Positions 31,563 to 42,415 of a stretch of 64,000 bases of DNA are shown here, piece after piece (the first letter of the stretch is position 1; each line of letters opens with the position of its first letter). Made by a program: the position numbers and the translations under genes. This stretch comes from Fasciola hepatica (lineage: Eukaryota > Platyhelminthes > Trematoda > Plagiorchiida > Fasciolidae), in NCBI GenBank assembly GCA_948099385.1, contig CANUEZ040000199.1, positions 4,040,001-4,104,000 on the forward strand. Reading direction: 5' to 3'. The notes under the pieces are model-generated. The model made no database searches. It saw only the letters and a program-made list of their open reading frames with translations, and had not been told where the DNA came from.

Positions 31563-31861
31563 AGCATTCAAACTGCCCTTACCACGATCCGAGACAGACC
31601 TTGCAATTCGGTGTGACTCGAAAACCGACCCTTTTGTTGAAACCGGAAGTGTATAATCCCCGAAACTCCAACCAGCAGCAATGAGTCTTCCAGGCTGAAC
31701 ACTTCTCCTTCCAATTTATTTGTATGGCCAGGTTTCTGGGAGGAGAAAGGCTCTCAGCTCTACATAATAATAATGCAGAATGCCTTGCGAGATTTTCAGG
31801 ATGTGGGCGTCTAACTAGCAAATAGTGAAAAGTTATGTGGCCTAGATTTTCCAGACGGCCT

Positions 31862-32222
31862 TGTCACTTTGTTCGGATGGACGAAATGTGCACAACGAAC
31901 ATAAGATAGACTCGCATGGACTTTGCACGTTCAAAGTACAAAGTGATGTTGCAAGACTTGAGGCTATTCTTTTCGAGCTTGATGCTCGAAGGGGAGGTGC
32001 TGGCAGTTCTGATAGCTCCAATTACCTCGGTATCAGCCTGACAACAGATGGGAGCACGGCAGTCGAGGTGGCACGCTTGTAACAAAAGCTCTAGCAGCTA
32101 ACGCTGGACAAAAGCACTTGTGGTGCCGACCTGATATTTTGCTAAATTTGAATTTTTGTGTGTACTGTGCTGCTGTACGCCCAGTTCTATTGTGTGGTTG
32201 AGAAGCATGGAGTCTGTGTGCG
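31862..32222 (+). pseudogene. RTE-type LINE, RT C-terminal part (right-arm copy)
   Basis: Mirror of 7790-8150; SSNYLGISLTTDG then KALAANAGQKHLW, VYCAAVRPVLLCG and AEDV at the PLE insertion point. Confidence 0.75.
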
Positions 32223-32234
32223 GAAGATGTCGTC

Positions 32235-34547
32235 CGATTGGTGATAAGGATTAATGTGTCAGAACCGAAATCGGTCAGGAATGTACCGAAAAATCGATGC
32301 GTCATGTGAAATGTTATGGTAGAATTTTATTGCTCAATAACACAGCGTAGTCGAGATCGTTGGTAGGTTGTCGACGTTTCGGTCACCACGGGTAACCTTT
32401 TTCAAGACTGGTTTTACAACCGAATGAAACTGGAATAATAGCTTAGAGCAATTGGGTGTTAGTCACAGTGTGTTCGTGTGTTGGTCTGTGTGTTTGTGAT
32501 GTTGTTTTAGTGTAAGAGGTGGGTGGGTGGGTTGAACCTCCGTCCATACTAAGTGTCAGTGTTAGTGGGGACATTTGAGGTCAACAAGGTGCTATGACCC
32601 GTTTTGGTGTTTATCCATCCGCGTCGTAAGTGCCATCCATATACTTGAAATCTCTGCCCCATCGTTGCGATTGAGACACGATTGGTGCGCGTTAATTGCC
32701 AGAGCCACCGCGTAGAGACGTTCGGTGTACGTACGGAACCCACATTGGAGGATTCTGGTGTTTTCGTAGTCGATGGTGTGGTTTTCGGATATGGCATGAA
32801 GTGCGATTGCAGAGTCGCGTTCTAACTTTCTTAAAACCATTTGGTCCCTCGGTCTGCATTTTTCTTTATTTTTGTGTTCTGCGATTCTGGTTTTGACCTG
32901 TCTGCATGTTTGCCCAATGTACTGAGCGGGGCATTCTTTGCAGTTGATCATGTAAACACAGTTGTTCTGTTCGTGTATGTGTTGAGAGGCATTGGTTCTT
33001 GTGAGATGGCGTCGCAACGTGTTATCTATTCGGAAGAAAACGCGAACACCATACGCACCAAGCACTTTCCTGATTGCCTCCGATGTGCCCGATCTGTACG
33101 GCATACCAACGGAGGTTAGCCTGTTTACGTCCTTCTCGTCGTGTGTTGCTGACTTGTTTCTTAACACATCGGTAACTAGTCTTCGTGGGTAGTTGTTGTT
33201 TTGAAGAACCGTGTGTAAGCGTTGCATTTCCTGTTTATGAGTGACACCGTCGTTGCACAATTTGTCGACTCTGTTGGCTATTGACGATAAGAGTGCCCGT
33301 TTTATGCATTGTGGATGGGCTGAGTTCAAGTCAAGATATCTGTCGGAATGTGTAGGTTTCCTGTGAAAGCTCACTGTAAACCTACGGGAGTTGTTTACTT
33401 GTAGTCGACAGTCAAGGAAACTGATGACTCTCTCAGTGCTCTCAGTTTCCATTGTGAATTGAATTGAGGTAGACTGATTATTGAGACATTGTAGAAAGTC
33501 ATGCCTATGTTCTGATTTCAGAATTGCAAACGTATCGTCTACATATCTGACATAGATTCGTGGTGGATTGTGAAATGTGGCCAATGCTTTAGTTTCGATC
33601 GAGTGTAAGAACAGATAAGCTACAATGGGTGATACAGTAGAACCCATGGCTACGCCGTCAGTCTGTCTGTACAATGATTGGTTAAATGTAAATAAGGTGG
33701 AAGTGAGGCATAGCTCAAAGCCAGTGATAATATCAGTTGGATTCAATGGACATCTGTGTTCTAAGGTGGTGTCATTGATCAATATGGAGTGTAGAAATTC
33801 CAAACTGTCTTCAATGGGCACGCTTGTGTAAAGAGATGTCACATCAAAGCTCACCGCTGTTTCGTCTTCTCCTAATACGACAGTCTTTAGAATGCGGGAG
33901 AAATCAAAGGCGTCATTTATGTGACTTACCACCATTTTTTGGTGCGGCTTTAGTAGTGTACTGATGTACTTGGCTAACATATAGGTTGCACAAGGGGTAT
34001 AATCCACGATTGGTCGGATCGGTGTGCCGACTTTGTGGATTTTTGGTAGTCCGTAAAATCTTCCAGGTCTGTTCGTCTTAGGATTCAAAGCAAACCATAA
34101 AGACTTCCCTAGCTTTTCTTTCAGCCCAGAAAGGTATTTGCTTATCTGTGCCTTTGTTTTGTTCAGTGTGGCGTTGGCTTTCTTTTCTTCAATTCTTTCA
34201 TATGGTCCATCTTCCAAGTGTTGTCAAACTTTTGATTCATAGTCGGACCTATTTAGATCGATTGTAATGTTGCCTTTGTCAGCTTTGGTGATGTGAATCG
34301 ATTTGTTACTTTGCAGTGTGGTTAGTGCCTTCTGTTCGTCTCTTGATAGATTTGACGAAATTGCTTTCTGATTCCTGAGAATATTACGTATTCTGAGTCT
34401 GATTTTATTGGCTATTTATTGGCTATTATTCCAGTTTCATTCAATTGTAAAACTAGTCTTGAAAAAGGTTACCCGTGGTGACCGAAACGTCGACAACCTA
34501 CCAACGATCTCGACTACGCTGTGTTATTGAGCAATAAAATTCTACCA
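32235..34547 (-). mobile_element. Penelope-like element family A (right-arm copy)
   Basis: Mirror of 5465-7777, including the inverted termini and the 12-bp flanking duplication GAAGATGTCGTC at 32223-32234 and 34548-34559. An identical insertion site in both arms means the element was in place before the arm duplication. Confidence 0.85.
32592..34415 (-). pseudogene. PLE-A reverse transcriptase / GIY-YIG (right-arm copy, extra stop)
   Basis: Same protein as 5597-7420 with a few substitutions (Glu for Lys in SVPIxDSLEF, Phe for Ile before HRKPTHSD, Asp for Asn after DRYL). An in-frame TGA (34224-34226, minus) replaces the CGA of the left copy, cutting off the N-terminal part; the RT core and endonuclease remain open from 34217 downward. 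YVDD and CPAQYIGQT are intact. Confidence 0.85.
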
Positions 34548-34559
34548 GAAGATGTCGTC

Positions 34560-35115
34560 GCTTTGACGATTTTGCCCGTCGAAGTTTGCGTAGCATCGGT
34601 AGGATTAGGTGCAATGACCGGATGAGCAATGCTGAGGTCAGAAATCGAGTGTTAGTTACTATTTCAGAGGACATTCTATCACAACTTTCCTCCTAGGGAG
34701 CGAAGATAGCCACGTGGAGGTCAACGGATGATATGACAGTATGGAATGTGGAAATGCACATTGAACTTAGGAAAAGTAGGTGAATCACATCATTGTGAGC
34801 GGGGTTTCAAATGATTCCTCAGCCAGTTGACTGGATACACTGAAGAATATGGCAGTAAACCGAGAGCAGTGACGATCGTGTTGTCAATTTCAGTCAAATC
34901 AGAATGGTTGATCAATGTGCGTTTGTCCAGTTAGACTGTGTATTCCGTGTGTTGGTTGCTGGGACGTTATTGCCTTTACCCACCAGTGTAGTTTCACTTG
35001 CTGTTCATTTTGTATATAACTATTCTTTCTATTTCTACGTGCAACATGGTGAGAGAGGCGGTGGACAGTGGGGCTCGCTCTGTTGTTTAATGCTGTGCGA
35101 TAATGATGATGACGA
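34560..35115 (+). pseudogene. RTE-type LINE 3' end (right-arm copy)
   Basis: Mirror of 4897-5464: RCRRFDDFARRSLRSIGRIR, then a 3' UTR that aligns by eye with 56600-56885 and ends in GATAATGATGATGACGATTAG. Confidence 0.75.
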
Positions 35116-35420
35116 TTAGAACTTTTGGGCTATTTTTTACGAAAATATAAATACGATTGCCTTAGCGAATATGCTTTGTCTATTGAATCGAGCTGCACCA
35201 TATCCATATACAGATTAGGTGTTACAAGTGGAATGATAACAACTTATTTACAATGTATCTTCGAAGGCTCATTACAATTATTAGGCAGTAAAATATATTT
35301 TCCGTCCACGGAAGCCACTGCACTTCTTCGGCTTTTCAGCCAACCACTGCTGCTTTGGCTTCTTACTAATTCTGATTTGCCGTCGACATTTGAATGTTCT
35401 CGAATTGTCTCCTTTGTCAG

Positions 35421-35662
35421 TGGGTAACGGTCTCAATGTTTCACCGGAAGCAGTGCGGCACATCAGTGTCAACCGGAATGTGAAAACTGGAATGGAGAAT
35501 CACCTAAGCTTCCATCAGGTCAAATGTGGTGACGGACAAAAAAACCGATACCATATCTTTAGTGCCAATCGTGATCAGGAAATGAAATTATCATATCTAA
35601 CTACAAAATGTTACTTCTTTTGGGAGAAGTTTCTAATAAAAGTGTTTCTTGTTCGGTTCTGA
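35421..35662 (+). CDS. Candidate exon, extracellular-type (right-arm copy)
   Basis: Acceptor TGTCTCCTTTGTCAG then a phase-1 open frame encoding AVRHISVNRNVKTG, HLSFHQVKCGDGQ and DQEMKLSYLTTKC. A possible donor GTTACT follows ACAAAAT; otherwise the frame runs to a stop at 35660. Phase and pattern resemble exon 3 of the gene at 10689. No family recognised. Confidence 0.35.
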
Positions 35663-36086
35663 TGGGCATATTACATGGTGGAAGTCTTTTGTAGAAAACA
35701 TTTTCTTGCAAAGAGGTTATCTCATTCAGAAGGGTGGCAACCTCACAGAGACAACTGTAGATTCATATATATATATATATGTATATATATCTTTATAAAT
35801 GTATATATGAACGAAAAATTACCGGTCTTCGGGTTTGTTCTATTTTTAGTGGGAAACGGTAGAAGGGAAGAATGTGAGGGCATTTTGCTAAGGATGATTA
35901 AAAGTTTCTTCAGTAATGAAAAGACATTCCACGTTTCTCTACAGCATAACACTCCTGATAAATAAGTTTTTGCAGATGAGAACAGGTCAGGCTATCAACT
36001 GAACTGATACTACTATTGTTCAAAAAGATTACCATGCACAAAATTTATTTGTAGTATCGTATAGAGCAACGTTCCCTTCTCGTGAT

Positions 36087-36392
36087 TCAAGCTGAATTGT
36101 ATGCCAGGAACGTGAATAGACCCTCGAAATACAATGTCAGTTTAGTCCCTTCTGGGTACAAATAAATTGAGCCATAGTTATCTGAACATAAAACGTCTTT
36201 TACAGCCGCTTTCAACTGATTTATTGTGTGCTGAGCCTGTACATTCGCTTTTGTTTCCTTGCCTGTGTAGATTGGCGTTTCAGTGGTCGTTTCTGTTACT
36301 GATGAACAAAAGCGCCCATTCGTTGACTGCAAAATGTCCAGTCGACTTGTAAAAATCGAGAATTCTGGCCTTCGATACTGGCTAAGATACAC
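36087..36392 (-). CDS. Candidate coding exon (right-arm copy)
   Basis: Mirror of 3622-3927 with an unchanged reading frame. Same caveats. Confidence 0.25.
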   Translation of the reverse strand: MYLSQYRRPEFSIFTSRLDILQSTNGRFCSSVTETTTETPIYTGKETKANVQAQHTINQLKAAVKDVLCSDNYGSIYLYPEGTKLTLYFEGLFTFLAYNSA

Positions 36393-36721
36393 CTCAGAAG
36401 AAGTCCTATTCAGAAGGGAAAGACGATCAACGAAAAACGTATGTTTCCACTGGAAATGCTAGGTGAAAATGAGAGGTAACAAGTGCACAACTGATCGTCG
36501 AATAGTCACTTTCGAAAAATTCAATTGATCCTAATGGTGATTGTTCTCTGACACGGTGCCATTCGAATCCACGAAAAGAGAAGCAAAAGAATATAATAGA
36601 CCATTTTGTATGAAACTGTTTTGCTTCCAGTCGTCGTCGTGGTAACTCGAAGCGATTGCTTCTCACCAAATCAGGACTTCTCCACAGGATTGTGCCCACG
36701 TTTAAACCTGCTTCGCCCTTA

Positions 36722-36722
<1 letters not shown>

Positions 36723-36788
<66 letters not shown>
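36723..36788. repeat. (AT)n microsatellite, right arm
   Basis: Mirror of the 3228-3291 repeat, with slightly different length and break position. Confidence 0.95.
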
Positions 36789-37164
36789 TCCAGTCATTCC
36801 GAGTAACGTGTAGGATTCATGACACCATGTTTTGCCGACGGTCAAGTATTCCTGGCTGTCATGGAGGACGACATCTGAACAAACTTAACTCGGTGACTTG
36901 GATCAGCCCAAAGAGGAGCAGGGTGATTTCGAATCCGATACATTAAATAGTTACAATGAAAACCAATTAACTAATGACCTATTTGTTTCATCTGGGTTAA
37001 ACATTGGATGACCGTTGTTATTTGTTCATGTTAGGATTCCGATTGTCACTCAAAACAATGGGTAATTCAGATTTTACCATATTTTATTACTTAAGTTCAA
37101 AAATACCATGGGAGGATCCATCGCATAGTTTTCCTCTCAAACTATATTTTACGTATTACGGTTC

Positions 37165-37365
37165 TTGTGTTTGATGCGTAAATCATGCAACATTAGGAGA
37201 GTTCCTCTCACGATAGTCCCCCAGGTTTTACATAAATTGATGTGGGTCAGCCTACAGAAAGAAAGTACGCTTATTGACGTTCACTTTGAAATCTACAGCT
37301 CACAGAGTCAGACTTTTCGATGTGAAAAAAGCAAGTTGATTTCCCATTACAGCTTTATTTGCTGA
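37165..37365 (+). CDS. Candidate exon (right-arm copy)
   Basis: Mirror of 2651-2851. Contains TLIDVHFEIYSSQSQTFRC, followed by SKLISHYSFIC and a stop. Borders unclear. Confidence 0.25.
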   Translation: MCLMRKSCNIRRVPLTIVPQVLHKLMWVSLQKESTLIDVHFEIYSSQSQTFRCEKSKLISHYSFIC

Positions 37366-38217
37366 ATAATAGCTTCCGTTGATTGCTGGTTACTTTCGGT
37401 GTGCTCCTAGCACAACCTGAGGGAAATCGGGTAAGTTTAAATCCTGCTTTCTAGTTATGATGGTTACGTTCGTCGTTCTTTATATACATCAAATACGAGA
37501 AAAACGGTAACATGTAGTTGACTTCGGAGCGATTCGAACTGATTAGTGGAAGCTACCCACCTTCCATAACCAGATGTGTCCGGTAATCGTACCGGTCGGC
37601 ACTAGTTAAGTCACAGATAAATCCTGTCTTGGACATTCAACTCAAGAATTAGCTCTGTGTGGTGGATGTCGTATTGTGTGGCTGTCCACTAATTCTTGTC
37701 TGAATACTATTCCGCCTTCGAACAATCTAATAATACTAACATAAAACAGACAGATTGCACAGAATGTAGGAGTCACTATCACCATTGGTCGCACGACAAA
37801 CTAACTGGTCCAAATTCGCATTGGCCATTGTTTCCCCTAATTAATCGATTGTAAGTATGGCTAGCCAACACTTGAGCCGAATTCTTTCTTGTCTCACGGA
37901 TACACTGTCCAGTCTTGTGAGGTCCCGTTCACTCAAACCTTGACCTGGACTTTGGACAGACGCTAAAGTGCTAACCGTTAGCGAGGCCCGACTGTCTCTC
38001 GCCGATAGCATACTCCATTTGAGATACGCACTAAATGCTTCTGTTCTTTGACTTATCAAATATAATCACAATGCTACTTTGCAAGTTCGTTCTCCGGGAA
38101 AACATTGGATCTGTTCACATTCCCTATTCCGTCTTGTGAGATATTTCGAAAACATCCGAATATTCTGTTCACTCTTGAAAACGGAACTTTACAGTTTCCG
38201 ACGTTTTCCACTTTCAG

Positions 38218-38547
38218 ATAACGGTAAATATTTCCGAGCAGATTGGGGAGGTTGAAATGAACAGACCGAAATCTGTTCAGCTGGAATTGTACTTTCGGAG
38301 AGGCCGCGCGATCATTGAATCGTCATTGTTGATTATCTGCCCAAAATTCGAGAAGTCTGATAAGCCGCAATGCACTGTAAAAGTGCTCCGTCTGAGCAAC
38401 GGAAAACAAAATAAAGTGGACCATACAAGCTTCTCCAATATCACTGAGTTTAACGTAGTCCAGCAGAGTCGAGTGCAAATCAATTTTACAAATATCAGAT
38501 CCTCCGGCGAGAAGACCTTCTATTTCGAAGAAATTATTAATTTCTAA
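38218..38547 (+). CDS. Candidate terminal exon, extracellular-type (right-arm copy)
   Basis: Acceptor CGTTTTCCACTTTCAG, phase 0, 109 codons to TAA. Residues include ITVNISEQIGEVE, SVQLELYFRRG, LLIICPKFEKS, QCTVKVLRLSNGK and SRVQINFTNI. The Cys-containing segment aligns by eye with SQCECKLTMLDL and SGCSCKMS in the exons at 42416 and 41093. Phase 0 entry and terminal stop match exon 4 of the gene at 10689. Probably the last exon of a small secreted protein; upstream exons not resolved. Confidence 0.45.
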   Translation: MTVNISEQIGEVEMNRPKSVQLELYFRRGRAIIESSLLIICPKFEKSDKPQCTVKVLRLSNGKQNKVDHTSFSNITEFNVVQQSRVQINFTNIRSSGEKTFYFEEIINF

Positions 38548-38959
38548 CTACTTATTTACTGTCAATAATGTTTCACTGTACTATACAAATGATTTGTTTT
38601 GTCCCAATATATCACAAGTGAATGAACACGTAATTGATGCATACGACTACACTGAAGATAAAAACATTGGAAAACTAGCTTGATTTCAATGTTTCTTAAT
38701 CAACACAATATGCATGACAGCGTTATTATTTACACCTTTTTCACAAGAGGTTTATCCAAAGATCGGATATGGGCCTAATATCACTCACCCATTGAGTTAG
38801 TCTGCAGACAATCTACGACTTGCCATGAGTGTTCTGTGGGTCACGATAGACTTTGATCATGTAAACATTGTCCCTGAGATCTAAGAGGAAATGGCAGAGG
38901 GGGAGGGGGGGTGCAAAGACGAATTCCGGCGTCTTACGCCCTGACCAAAATATGGTGCC

Positions 38960-39360
38960 TCACCGTTCTGAACAGCTCACCACAAACCCTATCCGGGTTG
39001 TGGACAGTGCCGTTACACTCACCTTCGGGTTAGACTGAGCTGGGTATGAAACGAATGCTCTCCTAGTTGGAAAATCAGTTCCAAACATTAACGGCGTTGG
39101 AAGTTGCTCGCGAATGTGTTCAGCCAGGCGTCTGGTCGTGAGACCGCAAAATGTTGTTTCACAAAAGCATATACAGGAATACACAAACAATGAGACTGCC
39201 GAGTCAGGCTCGTTGGCTTGCAACCGCAAACACACCGCTGAGAATGAACACGCAGTCTGGCAGCATGAACAATCTTTTGTGCACAGTAGCTGCTAGTGTG
39301 TCACCTATAAATTGTAGAGAGATGTTCGCTGGCATTATCTCCGCCATTGTCTTCCTTTGA
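38960..39360 (-). pseudogene. Decayed PLE GIY-YIG fragment (right-arm copy)
   Basis: Mirror of 660-1055. A Thr/Ile difference in an opposite-strand reading shows that the arms are not perfectly identical here. Same weak GIY-YIG-like motif and same caveats. Confidence 0.35.
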
Positions 39361-39520
39361 GTTTCCCTCTCCCGGTTAATTTAATATTCAGGTTATCCAT
39401 TATGAGTGTATTTCGCACCGTACGGAGTTCTTCTTCCATGGTATTTATCATCTGTGCACATCATTGAGTTAGACAGCTGATTAGCCGTCTTTTGATTTTA
39501 AGCGTCAAACGGCTGCCTAA

Positions 39521-40064
39521 ATGTGTACTTTTCTATTCCACATTGAATTTCTGTTCTCCGATCGCAATAATTTACCTATTCTTGGACCAGTCAGATGTTT
39601 GTCACAGAGAAATATTCAATTTCCCGTTTCGGTCATTGGCGAGCTGTGCATTGTAAAAGTGAGGCAAAAGTATAAGCTTGCTCATTTGTCAATTGCTCAT
39701 CTACATGTGAATGCTTATCACTCGTGTTTTACTGAAAAGCAGTGCAGTATTGCCTAAAGCTCCCGAAACTACTAAATTTTTCTAGGAGTTCTTGATCATG
39801 AAATAGACTTTACTGCTTTGTAGGAAATTCTCGTTTCTTTGTGAAGACAAAACATGAGATGCAATTACGATCAATTTGGAGATCAAACAAAGTGTGAGCC
39901 ATTGCATGGCGGTAGAAAACAAGAAGATTATCACCATTCCGTTTGAATCCCGTTTTGATGAGGAATTGACTTTGAAAAATGCAACAATAGATGTGCGCCA
40001 CAAAGGTCAACCTATCACGGATCTTGATTTAACAATGCATGTCAACAATTCGGATGTCTATCCA
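39521..40064 (+). CDS. Candidate exons near the outer end of the right arm
   Basis: Two open segments: 39521-39757 (LPILGPVRCLSQRNIQFPV, then LAHLSIAHLHVNAYHSC, to a stop) and about 39876-40064 (KKIITIPFESRFDEELTLKN, IDVRHKGQ, then VNNSDVYPG before a GT). The second crosses the arm edge at 40014. Acceptors are weak, so exon limits are provisional. Confidence 0.3.
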
Positions 40065-40445
40065 GGTTGAAACGGACGGAAATACGAGCGTAGTTACTAC
40101 TAAGTCTTTTCATCTACACCATGACCCAGGTAAAAATGCAATAATTCTGTTATATTCTTACACTTGCAGCAACACAATTTTTACTTCACGTATTCACGCC
40201 GTACTCTTTACGAATATTTCCCTCTTGTGTTCACACTATTTGAATAATGGCTAAAAGTTTATCCGCAGCTGATGTTGCAGTTTTGTGAGGGAAATAAATA
40301 AGACAGCTCAATAGTAATGCAACAGAACGCGACCGCGGGAATGAATATGAACAGTTTTAGTGAGAGAGCATTCATGTAAACAACCGTCGCGCGGGAGCTA
40401 GGACACCTTATACTGCTGAATTACGCAGTGTTTATTTTTTTATAG

Positions 40446-40624
40446 GTGATGGAGTGGTATTCAGTGGCATTGTACGACCAAGGATGTTGACTTCCGTTGG
40501 GTCACCGTCGACACGTTTGCTGATCTTCACTCAGTTAAACATGTCAAACAATTTCGCGGACGCACACAAGTGCTCACTGGAACAGAAACTGTGTTGGCAA
40601 AAATCCTATTTGTGCATCAGAAAT
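40446..40624 (+). CDS. Candidate exon, extracellular-type
   Basis: Strong acceptor (TTTATTTTTTTATAG) and donor (GTAAGG), phase 1 to 0, 59 codons. Encodes VVFSGIVRPRML, STRLLIFTQLNMS, AHKCSLEQKLCWQK and SYLCIRN. Same phase class as exon 3 of the gene at 10689, and the same strand-then-Cys pattern. The downstream partner exon was not identified. Confidence 0.5.
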
Positions 40625-41092
40625 GTAAGGACCAAGCGTTCTCCTAAGTGGATTTATAGGTGCAGTAACAAATCCTACTCAAAGTTATTGAATATCGTGA
40701 GAAAACCTAATTTTCTGCATGTGAACGATTGTGCAGCACTATAGTTTCTGATGACACCCATCCGCTGCATTCATCTACAACTTGCGGTAATTACCACTCT
40801 GGTACACGTAGTAAATTCATATTGATGTATTCACGAATTACAAGTTTTAAACTCAGATTTTACATATTCAGCAAGGTTCCTTTTTTCGAATGTGCACCTC
40901 GTGAACGACTAGTGGGAAAATTTGACGTAATCAAGATTGGCCTTTATCCATCAATTTCTTCATTTGCAAACATGGTGTGCTGATCTTCACGATTGAACCA
41001 TCATCCTTTTATTGTCTTATCATATATTTATTGCCATTGCCGAAGCATATAACTGATAAGCATTCACTGAAAACTTCCTCCTTTCGGACTAG

Positions 41093-41231
41093 TAAAGTGC
41101 GTCCTGGACTCAACTGGAGTGGGTGTTCCTGTAAGATGAGCCACAACTGCTATTTTTCACGTGGAGAAATCACATTCAACCTGGAGAACGACGACATTGT
41201 GGTTGCTAATTGGGGTTTTATTGGAGACAAT
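41093..41231 (+). CDS. Candidate exon, extracellular-type
   Basis: Acceptor TTTCGGACTAG, phase 2 to 0, weak donor GTCTAA. Encodes LNWSGCSCKMSHNCYFSRG and EITFNLENDDIVVANWGF. Phase and the C-x-C-K motif match the exon at 42416-42590, suggesting the two are paralogous rather than consecutive, since their phases cannot be joined directly. Confidence 0.35.
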
Positions 41232-42415
41232 GTCTAAAGAAGAATGGACAAAGATTTTTCGATGCACACAACTCAGCTGTCGACTGACCCATTTAGAACT
41301 GTTAGCAAATCACAGATTGGATTCTCCAGTGGACATCTCTGTGAGGAGCATCCTTTCACACATCTGATGCACAAATTGCATTTTTCTGAAGGAAGACATA
41401 CTTAGTGTACAAGTCTAAAGAGGAACGGACAGCGGAGGAACAGGTACGCTCATGAGCAGCAACAACTGCAAAATTAGTTTTGCATCCGAGAATCATTGTT
41501 CACCCATCTAACGAAGTCCCCTCTCACCAAGAAACACCAGTCAGGATAGTTTTTGCTGACAGGGAAAGGATTAGTTATGGTAGAAGTGTTTCTTGCAATG
41601 AGGTTATTTTGAACGGAAGGGATTAATCCTGGAGTGTGGAAGCACTGGTTGCTAACTAGTTACATCTGAGGTACGTTTGTGATTCACGGGCACGTTATGC
41701 TTCAGATTTGCGGTTGGTACCGTCGAACCATTATCAAAAGTTACGTAGGGAGGTCGCCCGGAGCGAAGTTCTTGCGAAGCCGATAAATCTTTCTGTATTG
41801 TAAATAGAGGAAAAGAATCAACATGAAAAGCATTTGCCACTGTACTCATACTTCGTGTAATAATCTTGCCAATGAACAGAAACATGTATTCTCAATTCCG
41901 TGAAAGTGAACAGTTTTAAACTGACGCAAGACTAACCCAGAATATGAAATTTTGCGACAGTGTACCACTCAGTTCGCAAAATATCCCTACCAGTATGTCG
42001 AACAGGATGATGGCTCGAGGAGACCTTGTTTTGAGCATTACTAGATGAAGGCTGCTATTTCATACCAAACTGATTTTGGACTGTGTGCCAAACAAAACAT
42101 GGTAAAATCAAGGACGAAGGGTAGATAGCCCAAGTTCAAGGCTATTGCGCATAGAGATATACAGGTAACTGACATGCCGTCCTGCGAGTGCGTTGCACTG
42201 AAAAACTGAATGATAAGGCGGTTGCTGAAGGCCAGCATAGTAGGAACTGCTATTGACCGGTGAGGCATGAGCACTACGGGAAACTATTTGGCATTTCTGC
42301 TTAGTGCGGAAAAGTTGTTTTCAAAGAATTTAGGTTGCTACATGGTGATTTCGAATCTACAATACTTTTTAGATTTTTCCTATTTAAAAACCTTTACTTT
42401 CCTAATTTAATCCAG

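Larger units (their letters stand above)
29563..40014. repeat. Right arm of giant inverted repeat
   Basis: Mirror image of 1-10449. The arms are separated by a unique 19.1-kb spacer (10450-29562). Beyond 40014 the sequence continues into candidate host exons, but the matching point on the left is the window edge, so the true outer boundary is not visible. Confidence 0.95.
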
